From NCBI GenBank assembly GCA_020350565.1, contig CP070718.1, forward strand, positions 2,543,082 to 2,582,159: a stretch of DNA of 39,078 nucleotides, written 5' to 3'. This document shows positions 26,471-34,624 of the stretch, one piece after another (positions within the stretch are counted from its first letter, which is position 1; each line of letters starts with the position of its first letter). This DNA is from Phycisphaerales bacterium. Its GTDB lineage: Bacteria > Planctomycetota > Phycisphaerae > UBA1845. The notes beneath the pieces were generated by a model. It worked only from the letters and a program-made list of their open reading frames with translations. It did not search any database and was not told the DNA's origin. The position numbers and the translations under genes were made by a program.

Positions 26471-26567
26471 GGCCTTCCTCCTGCCACCTCGCCGATTCGT
26501 TGACACCAGGACGTGCGAGCGCATTGTAATACACTAATGTATATATGGTCCAGTGCACAACTTAACT

Positions 26568-26616
26568 TGTTACAAATGTATCAGGGCGTAGAGGCGGGAA
26601 TGTTACAAACGTTTCA
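26568..26616. repeat. Pair of 16-bp direct repeats
   Basis: TGTTACAAATGTATCA (26568-26583) and TGTTACAAACGTTTCA (26601-26616) differ at two positions and start 33 bp apart, about three helical turns. They lie in an AT-rich stretch, unusual for this window, between the small-protein gene and tRNA-Leu. They could be paired regulator sites for either minus-strand gene. Confidence 0.5.
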
Positions 26617-26679
26617 TCTGTCGCAGTGGGGAACCAGGAAAGCGAAAGACCACGCTCCGCGCTTGCCCATGAATTGAAC

Positions 26680-26761
26680 TGCGGCCGAGAGGATTCGAAC
26701 CTCCACACCTTTCGGTACCAGATCCTAAATCTGGCGCGTCTACCAATTCCGCCACAGCCGC
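26680..26761 (-). tRNA. tRNA-Leu (anticodon UAG)
   Basis: An 82-nt class II tRNA on the minus strand. Acceptor GCGGCTG pairs with CGGCCGC (one G-U), the D-arm reads GGCGGAATTGGTAGACGC, the anticodon stem CCAGA/TCTGG holds loop TTTAGGA (anticodon TAG), a long variable arm follows, the T-loop is TTCGAAT and the discriminator is A, as required for leucine. CCA is not encoded. Confidence 0.95.
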
Positions 26762-26937
26762 CACGTCGCGCCCCGCAGGAAGGCTCAACTCCACTTCATT
26801 ATCGTCGATTCCCGCCCCGTTTTCAAAGGCCGCTCGTGTGGATCGCGAGGACCGTCAAGCGACTCTTTGCGCTTCAAGCAAGCCTATTGGCACGGCACGA
26901 AGAGTGTTCGTTTGACAGCAGCGTCGATCCGCCCGCT

Positions 26938-28104
26938 TCACCCGGACGACGAACCGAGCGCCCGTGCGGCGGCCAGGAAGTGATCGTAGGCGGCGCGAAC
27001 TTCTCTCAGCGTATCCCCTGCGAACTTCTCGAGAAACACGCGCGCGATCTCGAAAGCCGCCACGTTTTCCACGACCACGCTGGCGGCCGGCACGGCACAG
27101 ATATCGCTCCGCTCATAGTCGGAGCGCTCCGGCTGCTTCGTCTCCAGGTTCACTGTGTCCAGACCACGGAGCAGGGTGCTGATCGGCTTCATGGCCGCGC
27201 GGAGCACGATCGGCTCACCGTTGGTCATGCCCCCTTCCAGCCCGCCGGCGTTGTTCGATCGCCGCACGAAGCCCAGTGAAGGCGTACCTTGTTGCCCAGG
27301 ATCGAACTCGATCTCGTCATGGACTTGGCTGCCGGGGCGATCGGCTACGCCGAATCCCAGCCCGATCTCGACGCCTTTGATCGCTTGCACGGAGCCGACG
27401 GCCTGCATCAACCGGCCATCAAGCTTCTCCTGCCAGCCGGCACAACTGCCCAGCCCCGGTGGATGACCGCGGACTTGGACTTCGACGATGCCACCCAAAG
27501 TGTCCTTGTCTTTCCTGGCCTGATCGATGGCCTCGATCATCCGCTCAGCGGCCTCGCTGTCGGGACAGTATACGTCGTTGTCGTCACGCAACCGGCGTAA
27601 CTCGTGCGTGTCGGCGCCGACCGGTATCTCACCGTCAACCGGCCCGATCTGCACCACGTAGCCGACGACCTCGATTCCGAACTCCCGCAACAGGCATCTC
27701 GAGAGGGCGCCGGCGGCCACGCGGGCGGCTGTCTCTCTGGCCGACGCCCGCTCCAGCGTCTCGCGACAGTCAGTGGTGAGCCACTTCAAGCTACCGGCCA
27801 AATCCGCATGGCCAGGGCGGGGCCGATGGACCGAGGGAGCTTCATCAATCCGGTGATCCCGGTTGACGAGATAAAGCACGATCGGCGACCCTATGGTCAC
27901 ACCGCGGCGCAGACCGGCGATGACGTCGACGGCATCACACTCAATCTTCATCCGCCCGCTCCGGCCATAACCTCCCTGGCGCCGGGCGAGCTCCTTGTTG
28001 ATGAATGCCTCGTCAACCTTCACACCCGCCGGCATTCCCTCGACCAACGCCACCAAGCCTCGACCGTGGGATTCTCCGGCTGTTCTACACGAAAGCCTTG
28101 CCAT
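26938..28104 (-). CDS. aroC: Chorismate synthase
   Basis: Last enzyme of the shikimate pathway, converting EPSP to chorismate with reduced FMN. The 388 residues match the family. Motifs: TAGESHGRGLVALVEGMPAG near the N-terminus, RRQGGYGRSGRM, RPRPGHAD (95-101, holding a catalytic His), RASARETAARVAAGA (119-133) and the C-terminal SDICAVPAASVV. The start at 28104 gives the standard short MARLSCRTAGESHG opening; its ribosome-binding site is weak. A candidate promoter lies at 28137-28164. No other aromatic amino acid genes are in the window. The end of the mscS-like gene is 236 bp upstream on the same strand. Confidence 0.97.
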   Translation of the reverse strand: MARLSCRTAGESHGRGLVALVEGMPAGVKVDEAFINKELARRQGGYGRSGRMKIECDAVDVIAGLRRGVTIGSPIVLYLVNRDHRIDEAPSVHRPRPGHADLAGSLKWLTTDCRETLERASARETAARVAAGALSRCLLREFGIEVVGYVVQIGPVDGEIPVGADTHELRRLRDDNDVYCPDSEAAERMIEAIDQARKDKDTLGGIVEVQVRGHPPGLGSCAGWQEKLDGRLMQAVGSVQAIKGVEIGLGFGVADRPGSQVHDEIEFDPGQQGTPSLGFVRRSNNAGGLEGGMTNGEPIVLRAAMKPISTLLRGLDTVNLETKQPERSDYERSDICAVPAASVVVENVAAFEIARVFLEKFAGDTLREVRAAYDHFLAAARALGSSSG

Positions 28105-28136
28105 GACCGCACCATGTTAAACGCTGAGCGACCGTC

Positions 28137-28164
28137 AGGATAGGCCTGGAGCAACATTGGTCAA
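28137..28164 (-). promoter_or_regulatory. Candidate aroC promoter
   Basis: Minus-strand TTGACC (28164-28159, five of six) and TATCCT (28142-28137, four of six) with a 16-bp spacer. Transcription would begin near 28130, about 26 nt before the aroC ATG. Confidence 0.5.
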
Positions 28165-28340
28165 CACCGGAGCCGGATGGACCGGCTCGACACGGCCGGA
28201 GCGCGAAGAACCATCTGACTCCCCTGCCGCCGAGGTTCAACCGAGAGTCGCCCCGACCTTCGTGTGTCGTTCTTAAAACTTGGATATGGGCTCTTCTCTT
28301 GCTTCTCAGCCACGCCTCGTACACCGAGCAGTCTGGCTGG

Positions 28341-30656
28341 TCACGGGCCGTCGCCCCCTATTGGCAGGCGTTCCGCCATCGCGGCGGATGCTTCGGTGGC
28401 CTCCCGGGCCTCGCTGTTTTGCAGGAACTGCACTCGGATTGGCTCACGGCTGTCCAAATGCACGTCACGCTGCGGGAATGCGATGACGATGCCTGCCTCC
28501 CGAAACAGCGCGTCGACCATGTAACGGATGTCGCTCTCCACAATGCGGCGATCCATGATGCGCCGCATGCGAACCCAGAAGTGCGCTTCAAAGATCAGTG
28601 CATTGTCGCCGAAATCGGAAAACAGAACAATAGGCTCCGGTTTGGGTAACACCTTGCCATGCTCGTCAAGCGCCTTCCGAATCAGCCGGGTGACTTCGCG
28701 TGTGGGAGATCCATAGACGACGCCTACGATGATGTGCGTGCGGTACCTATCGTCGGTCAGCGTCCAGTTGACGACGTTCTTCTCAAGAAACGAACTGTTC
28801 GGAACGATGATGTCCATGTTTTCTGGTGAGCGCACCCGCGTGCTGCGAGGCCCGATCCGGGCTACTATGCCGATCAGCTCCTCGATCTCGATCAAATCCC
28901 CCACCCGAATCGGGCGCTCGGCCAGCAAAATGAGCCCGCTGATGAAATTATTCATGATGTTCTGGCTGCCGAACCCTATGCCGATCGCGAGGGCACCGCC
29001 GAGGATGGTGAACGCGGTCAGCGGGACGTTCACGATACGGAACGAGAGCATCGTGACGGTCAGGACGAGCACATAGAACAGCAGTGATTGAATCGCTGCT
29101 GCCGCATTCTCGTTCAGCCCCAAACGGGGCAGTAAACGCCGGCCCAGCATGTTCGTAGCGACGCGTGACAACAGAAGTCCAACGACCAGCAGGATGATCC
29201 CGATCAGGATCTTCCGCACCGTGATCGGATTGTCCTGAATGGTGGTGATTTCATAGTTCCAGACGCCGATGACGGTGCTCCAGAACGCACTGAGTCGTTC
29301 TCCCCAGGTAACCGTTTCAACTTCCGCGCTGATCTGGCTGAGTAGCTTCTCGTGCAGTCTCTGCGCGGACTCCAGGCGATTGATCGTGTCCTCGTGGATG
29401 CGTATGAGACTGCCGAGTTGACGCTGCTGTTCCTCTCGCCAGCGCGATACTCCCGGTGCGGCGTCAGGGCTGGCGCTGATGCTGGACTGGAGCGTGGCAG
29501 CTTCGGTTCTCAGCTCGGTCAGGCGCCTCGAGTGAAGACGCAGGTCACGCTCGAGCTGCGCGAGCGATTGGCGCGTCTCCGTTTCCCAGGCGGACAGCTC
29601 ATTGCCACTTGCTCTCTGGTTAAACGTCTGGTGGCGGCGGCCCCAAACTTTTCGAGATTCCGCCAGCGCCTGGAGCTGCTGCCCGAGCAGTGCGACTTCT
29701 CGCTGTCGAGCCTGCCTGGCCAGCCGGCGGGCATCGACCTCCTCAACAACAGCTGGCTCTCTGGCCGGTGATGCATCGAGCCTCTGGCGCGCGTCCAGCC
29801 ACTGTGCGTCACGAACGCCTAGATCCACGGAAGCCCATTCCAGAGCCTGCTTGACCCGGTATTCCTCCTCGTCGATCTGCGCGAGAAACGTGTCCAGTTC
29901 CTGTTGGCTGAATAGGACGTCGCTCGCAATGAGATCGATCTTCTCTTGCAGAAACATAACTCGCAGTTTCTGCGTCTCTGTTTCGAACCTCTGATTCTCG
30001 AGCTCAGTTTGCCGGAGGCGGACCTCCTGGGCGGCCGCGCGGCTGCCGAGCTGAGCGATACGAAGCGCAACGCTGAGGGCAGGTCTCTGGTCCTCGTCCT
30101 GGTTCGTTTCAAGAGCCTCTTTCGCCTGGCGCCGAGCCCTTTCCTTTTGCTCCTGTACCAGCTTGGCGGCACTCAGGGCTGACTGCACCGCCTCGATCGC
30201 GTCAGCAAGTGATCGTTCGCGTGTCGTTTCCGTCGCTAATTGATCGCGTAGGCTCTCGAGCAGTCGGAAAGCGAAGGGTCTTGGCTCCGCCGGACCGTGG
30301 ACCCGCAGGTTGTCCAAGTCAGCTACGAGTTGTGCCTTGGACGCTTCAAGCTCCGTTGCGTGTTCGTGGGCTGCGAGAATCTGCTTGTAGAGAACGTCGA
30401 GACGGTTCAGCAGTTCGATTTCTCTTGTAAGTGTTTCTGGTGGCTCCTGACCTTCAGCCGATACCGATTCAAGCGCGGCCTTCGCTGCATTCAGCTGCAA
30501 GGCCAGCTTTTCCTGCTCGCTCGCAATCTGTTGCTGGTATGAGACGGGCTGGCTCTTTGCGGGAAGTTCAGTCCCGGAAATCTGTTGGGCAAACGCATGG
30601 GACGACGCAAGAAGCGTGAGCCCGATGAACAGTGTGACGCGAAGGCGACGTGTCAT
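28341..30656 (-). CDS. MscS-family mechanosensitive channel with periplasmic coiled-coil domain
   Basis: Probable channel that opens on membrane tension to release solutes during hypo-osmotic shock. The 771-residue protein starts MTRRLRVTLFIG with a signal peptide ending SSHAFA. ATG 30656 is chosen for its GGAG six bases upstream. About 430 mostly helical, Gln/Glu/Arg-rich residues with long coiled-coil heptads follow, as in the MscK/KefA and YbiO-like large channels. Then come several membrane segments and the MscS core: the pore helix with LGGALAIGIGFGSQNIMNNFISGLILLAERPIRVGD, split here as AIGIGFGSQNIMNN and ERPIRVGD, then the beta domain with PNSSFLEKNVVNWT and a C-terminal alpha-beta domain. 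It is 66 bp downstream of the diadenylate cyclase gene on the same strand, so it is likely the last gene of that operon. Gating ligands are unknown. Confidence 0.9.
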   Translation of the reverse strand: MTRRLRVTLFIGLTLLASSHAFAQQISGTELPAKSQPVSYQQQIASEQEKLALQLNAAKAALESVSAEGQEPPETLTREIELLNRLDVLYKQILAAHEHATELEASKAQLVADLDNLRVHGPAEPRPFAFRLLESLRDQLATETTRERSLADAIEAVQSALSAAKLVQEQKERARRQAKEALETNQDEDQRPALSVALRIAQLGSRAAAQEVRLRQTELENQRFETETQKLRVMFLQEKIDLIASDVLFSQQELDTFLAQIDEEEYRVKQALEWASVDLGVRDAQWLDARQRLDASPAREPAVVEEVDARRLARQARQREVALLGQQLQALAESRKVWGRRHQTFNQRASGNELSAWETETRQSLAQLERDLRLHSRRLTELRTEAATLQSSISASPDAAPGVSRWREEQQRQLGSLIRIHEDTINRLESAQRLHEKLLSQISAEVETVTWGERLSAFWSTVIGVWNYEITTIQDNPITVRKILIGIILLVVGLLLSRVATNMLGRRLLPRLGLNENAAAAIQSLLFYVLVLTVTMLSFRIVNVPLTAFTILGGALAIGIGFGSQNIMNNFISGLILLAERPIRVGDLIEIEELIGIVARIGPRSTRVRSPENMDIIVPNSSFLEKNVVNWTLTDDRYRTHIIVGVVYGSPTREVTRLIRKALDEHGKVLPKPEPIVLFSDFGDNALIFEAHFWVRMRRIMDRRIVESDIRYMVDALFREAGIVIAFPQRDVHLDSREPIRVQFLQNSEAREATEASAAMAERLPIGGDGP

Positions 30657-30722
30657 AGTCCTCTCCGATGCACCCCGACATAATGAACCGCTAATCGGCG
30701 CGGCCATACGAGTCCGAGCTTC

Positions 30723-31649
30723 TCACGCCCCGGGGGATTGAATCGGTCCCAAAGGTACCTCCGGATCCATTTGCAGCACCAGTTCGCCGCGGGAAAATGC
30801 TCGGACGAAGCCGTCAGTCGCCGATACCACAACCGCAGTGGCATGCGTGCGGCATGTTACCGAGGCTGCGGTAGTGTGGCGTGCCCCCAGACCAGCGGGG
30901 ACATCAACGGACGCCTTCGGCGCAGCGAGAAACGCCCCTGCCGTCCGAATGAGCCCGTCGCCCCGGACAATGAACGCACCGTCCAACTTGGCAAGTTCAA
31001 TCAGCATCTGGTGGATCGCTGGGTTCGTCAGCATGCGATCCGGGTCCTCATGGCCGTGGAACGGATTCAGAATGAGTTGCCTTGAACCCTTCGCAACCTC
31101 GTCCGAATCCCCGAGCACGAACAGAGCACCAATGGGTTTGCCCTGCCGGGTGATCATTCCGATCTTGCACGCCACACGGAGGGCCACCTCCATGACGCTG
31201 GGGCGGATTCCATCCGTCAGGCGCACCATTTCTGAGAGGGCCACCTCCGCCACATTTGCTTCGACGTCGGTGATGAGAACAAGATCGCCGCCGCCGTGGC
31301 ACAAATCGTGTCCGACTGCACACACCACCAAGTCGCCGACCGCTACCTTGCCTGCGTTCAGAGCCATGGAGACAGCATGACGGGCCTGCCGGTACTTGTT
31401 CGCCACCCGCATGGACAACCGTAACGCATCGGACCCGTCGCGTTTGAGGGCGTCGTAAGTGTCGCCGTTAGGAGTCGCTGCAACAACGGAAAGGCCGGCT
31501 CCCCTCTCCTTCACATGCCCGAATAGCACGCCAGTCTCGGTCCCGCAGATCACGCGGTCGGCGCCGACTGCCTGTGCAACTTGCACAATCATTCGCGCCA
31601 GGTCTGCATCTGACCGAACCATCTTGGCTTCTTTAGCTTTTCGGGCCAT
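30723..31649 (-). CDS. DacZ-like diadenylate cyclase (PK_C-like plus DAC domain)
   Basis: Predicted to make cyclic di-AMP from two ATP. The C-terminal DAC (DisA_N) domain (about 200-295) has the DGA motif in LDGAFIVRGDGLI (D223-A225) and GLGARHTTAASVT (254-266) at the place of the RHR motif, followed by THATAVVVSATDGFVRAFSRG. The third residue of RHR is Thr here. The N-terminal part (about 14-145) resembles the C-terminal domain of pyruvate kinase, with CGTETGVLFGH, RLSMRVANKYRQARHAV and GDLVVCAVGHDL. This domain order is that of archaeal DacZ, not of the common bacterial DisA, CdaA or CdaS. No membrane segment is seen, so it should be cytosolic. It is 31 bp after the ATP-grasp gene and 66 bp before the MscS gene. 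Confidence 0.82.
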   Translation of the reverse strand: MARKAKEAKMVRSDADLARMIVQVAQAVGADRVICGTETGVLFGHVKERGAGLSVVAATPNGDTYDALKRDGSDALRLSMRVANKYRQARHAVSMALNAGKVAVGDLVVCAVGHDLCHGGGDLVLITDVEANVAEVALSEMVRLTDGIRPSVMEVALRVACKIGMITRQGKPIGALFVLGDSDEVAKGSRQLILNPFHGHEDPDRMLTNPAIHQMLIELAKLDGAFIVRGDGLIRTAGAFLAAPKASVDVPAGLGARHTTAASVTCRTHATAVVVSATDGFVRAFSRGELVLQMDPEVPLGPIQSPGA

Positions 31650-31680
31650 GGCTCAGCCCCCAAAGGCAGCTCACTGCCGT

Positions 31681-32727
31681 CTACAACGTGCAGATTTCGT
31701 CATTGTCAAAGTTGCGCCCGTAGAAATTCATGTACTGGACCTTGCGATCAACCGCGTCGATAACGTAGCGTGCAAAGTTGATATTGGTAAACTTTTGTGC
31801 GCTGCCTAGCCCTCCCGGACTGAACACGTTGATCTCCATGAGCTTGTCCCCCACGATGTCGAGTCCGACCAGGAACATCCCGTCCTGGACCAGCTTGGGC
31901 CGTACAATCTCTGCAATGCGCAAGGCTGTGGCCCCGATTTCAGCCTCCCGGAGCTTGCCCCCCGCGTGGATGTTCGAGCGCATATCGCCCCCTGTGCGTA
32001 CACGACGGAACGCGGCGTACTTGCCTTTCACTTGCAGTGGACGCCCGTTCATGATGAAAAGCCGCGTGTCGCCCTCCTCTGCAGCCGGCAGGTATTCTTG
32101 AGCAATGACGTACCCGTCACGGCTGACCGCATCGATCATCTGGTTGAGGTTCGGAATATCCTCTGGTCGGACGAGGAATACACTGGATCCACCCGAACCC
32201 TGAAGCGGCTTGAGCACGCACCTTCCTTGGTCCTTCACGAAGGCCTTGATATCATCACGGTCTCGCGTGATTAACGTATTGGGGCGCACCTCAGCCGGAA
32301 ACAGTTGGAAATACATCTTGCTGTTCGCTTTGGCGAGGCCGTTGGGGTCGTTCACCACGACGACTCCGCGGCGCATGGCCAGTCGCCCAAACTCGGTTGC
32401 AACCGTGGCAGCCCAGGGGCGCCGGATCACGTCATCTGAGGGGACATTTCTCAGCATCAGAGCGTCCAGGTCATCCACGGTGATACGCTCGATTACGGCC
32501 CTTTTCTTATTCTGCAGATCTGCGAGGTACGACTCATGGCTGCCGTATTTCCTCTTGGGCGTTGTGTGCGCTCGAGCCCGAATGCACTCGTCGCTGTCGT
32601 AAGCCAGGTCGCCGACGCCGATCGTCCAGACCTCATGGCCCTGGTTGAGGGCAGCGTGAGCGAGTCGCGTTGTTGTGAAGCCGGGCTCCTCGGTCTTGAC
32701 ATCATTGACTATAAAGGCAATCTTCAT
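31681..32727 (-). CDS. GshB-like ATP-grasp ligase
   Basis: ATP-dependent carboxylate-amine ligase of the glutathione synthetase fold, 348 residues. Similar to GshB in order: MKIAFIVND, then VVNDPNGLAKANSKMY (about 127-142), the ATP-binding VLKPLQGSGGSSVFLV, AQEYLPAAEEGDTRLFIMNG, and the metal-binding end GLDIVGDKLMEINVFSPGGL. The final motif is EINVFSPGG where GshB usually has EINVTSPT, and no gamma-glutamylcysteine synthetase gene is near, so the product may be a different peptide-like compound. The ATG at 32727 has AGGAGG five bases upstream and overlaps the stop of the preceding gene (ATGA), which points to translational coupling. The next gene, the diadenylate cyclase, begins 31 bp downstream. 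Confidence 0.9.
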   Translation of the reverse strand: MKIAFIVNDVKTEEPGFTTTRLAHAALNQGHEVWTIGVGDLAYDSDECIRARAHTTPKRKYGSHESYLADLQNKKRAVIERITVDDLDALMLRNVPSDDVIRRPWAATVATEFGRLAMRRGVVVVNDPNGLAKANSKMYFQLFPAEVRPNTLITRDRDDIKAFVKDQGRCVLKPLQGSGGSSVFLVRPEDIPNLNQMIDAVSRDGYVIAQEYLPAAEEGDTRLFIMNGRPLQVKGKYAAFRRVRTGGDMRSNIHAGGKLREAEIGATALRIAEIVRPKLVQDGMFLVGLDIVGDKLMEINVFSPGGLGSAQKFTNINFARYVIDAVDRKVQYMNFYGRNFDNDEICTL

Positions 32728-34616
32728 GGGTACCTCCTAATCAGATCGAGGACTGTCATTCCATTCCTCAGCAAGGCGAGTCGCTCGCGCGCACCATCCA
32801 TGTCCATGTAGCGAGGACGCAAAGGCGGCTCCCGCAGAATGCCGCGGCGACGAAGCTCGCGAATAATCGGTATGTGTTCAAAGGCGATCTTGCCGACAAG
32901 TAATGGTTCCAGATCACCACCACTCTTCAGGTATTCCAGTAGTTGACAGAGCCCGCGGAGGTAAACTGCATCCTTGGTCAGGCCGCCGCCGCGGTAGACG
33001 CGAAGCGCGATCGAGAATGCCGTCCGCTTCTCGAAACCGTAAGCCTCGTGCATCTCGGTGAACGTCTGGATAAACGGCGCGCCGCCAAGCAGCCGGTGTG
33101 CGGCCAATACGCGCGCAGCCAAGAGCCGCAGACGGGAACGGCTCAGGCCGCCCACCAGGTATTCAGACAGCACCGCGATCCCCTCCTGGAGAGCCTCATA
33201 ACCGGCCAGCCCGGAATAGAGCTGTCTGAGCGGCTGGGCGCGTCCGTTGTAGTACGTCAACACGTGCGTCCCAATCTCATGTTGCAGCAACGCCTCGACA
33301 CGGCTCGCGGGAATTCGGGCCTCCTTGCCAATGAACAGCGCGCCTCGCGAGACCATGAGCCCGTTGCCAATGTCGTCCCTGATCTCTACCTTCGCCGCTA
33401 GATCCGTCCGCTTCGCAGCGTATTGGCGTAACTCGTCTTCGGCGCGCTCGGCAAACGCCTCGGCCCCTAATCGGCTCCGGCGCTCCTCGCTGGGTTTCCT
33501 GGGCAAGCGCTGTAGCAGTTCCTCTGCAAGACGCAGCAGGGGCTCTTCGACGTTGCCGTAGAGTTGAACGCTGCCATACATGAATCGCGGCGAGTTGATA
33601 TCGCCAAGCATGGTGATCTGGCGGTCCAACTCGTCCCGCTTCTGGCGGAAAATGTCCGCAATCGCAGGGTCTTCAACGCGCTCGATCAGGATCTTGAAGA
33701 GCCGACGTTTGAGGATAGGAGGATCGATGGCCAGTGGCCGGTAATGAAAGTTGGGTGTCCGACTATACTTGCTCAATTGGAAATCTCGCCAAGCCGCCTC
33801 CGAGTTGACCGGCGTGACCTGAAGCAGGAAGTCGAACCCGTCCGCAACCTCCGCAAGCTGTCGGTCAATGCCGAACACGACCTTCCGAATCACTCGACGC
33901 CCAAGGGCTTGGTAGTGAGGCGGTCGGTGCGTCGTGTGCGTGCGTGTGAACTGGTAGAAGCTGCGTTGCAGCGCGCGAGAGAGCTGGCGACGAAGGGTGC
34001 GCAGAACAATTGGAAACAGATCTTCGGAGCCGGGAGATCGGTAGACTGGGGCAACCTCGAGCCCGACAACATGCCAATCCGGCTCTCGGGCCGCCAGGCT
34101 CCCGCTGCCCATAGGATGGCAGCGACTCGAACGCACTATCTCTACCGTAGCAGTGTTCCGGTCCACCGAAATCCGAGAGAGCGCCTCCTCAAGAGTATCC
34201 AGGAAACGGCCCAGCATTTCGCGTCGAGGCACGTGGATTCGAAATCGCGGCTGCGCATGAAGTCCGTCACGCTCGTGCGCTGAGCTGGGCGGACCGGCCC
34301 ACAGTTCCAAGATGAGGACTGCGCCGAACTGGCCGCAAAGGGTGCCTACGATCTCGCCAAGGAGGTTTTTAAGGCTTGTCTGCAGCGAGCGTGAGCCTGA
34401 CGCGAGGATATAAGACGGTTCGGTCGTCACCAGTCCGGCCGTACCAGGGTCATCGCCTTTGACTGGCCGGCGGTACACGCACACGACGGGCAGCGGACGA
34501 TCCACCTGGATACGCCCCCAAATCGGCAAAGCGCGGCGTACGCGCTTGCCCTCTCGAACGCGCTTGCAGACATCGTCAATGAAGCGGGCCGTGATTACCT
34601 TGCGCATAGCCGCCAT
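32724..34616 (-). CDS. DUF1704 / QEGLA-motif metallopeptidase-like protein
   Basis: About 630 residues, belonging to the family annotated as flavohemoglobin expression-modulating QEGLA motif protein, whose eukaryotic relatives (MATCAP) are zinc tubulin tyrosine carboxypeptidases. The zinc motif HEIGTH (about 446-451) and the downstream YEALQEGIAVLSEYL (about 473-487), with the conserved Glu, are both intact, so peptidase activity is plausible; the motif reads QEGIA rather than QEGLA. An N-terminal region of about 230 residues precedes this core. Start: a GTG at 34622 is in frame, but ATG 34616 has AAGGG five bases upstream and is preferred. The gene begins within 10 bp of the preceding amidohydrolase stop and overlaps the ATP-grasp gene by 4 bp. 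No flavohemoglobin gene is in the window. The natural substrate is unknown. Confidence 0.87.
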   Translation of the reverse strand: MAAMRKVITARFIDDVCKRVREGKRVRRALPIWGRIQVDRPLPVVCVYRRPVKGDDPGTAGLVTTEPSYILASGSRSLQTSLKNLLGEIVGTLCGQFGAVLILELWAGPPSSAHERDGLHAQPRFRIHVPRREMLGRFLDTLEEALSRISVDRNTATVEIVRSSRCHPMGSGSLAAREPDWHVVGLEVAPVYRSPGSEDLFPIVLRTLRRQLSRALQRSFYQFTRTHTTHRPPHYQALGRRVIRKVVFGIDRQLAEVADGFDFLLQVTPVNSEAAWRDFQLSKYSRTPNFHYRPLAIDPPILKRRLFKILIERVEDPAIADIFRQKRDELDRQITMLGDINSPRFMYGSVQLYGNVEEPLLRLAEELLQRLPRKPSEERRSRLGAEAFAERAEDELRQYAAKRTDLAAKVEIRDDIGNGLMVSRGALFIGKEARIPASRVEALLQHEIGTHVLTYYNGRAQPLRQLYSGLAGYEALQEGIAVLSEYLVGGLSRSRLRLLAARVLAAHRLLGGAPFIQTFTEMHEAYGFEKRTAFSIALRVYRGGGLTKDAVYLRGLCQLLEYLKSGGDLEPLLVGKIAFEHIPIIRELRRRGILREPPLRPRYMDMDGARERLALLRNGMTVLDLIRRYP

Positions 34617-34624
34617 CGTCACCC

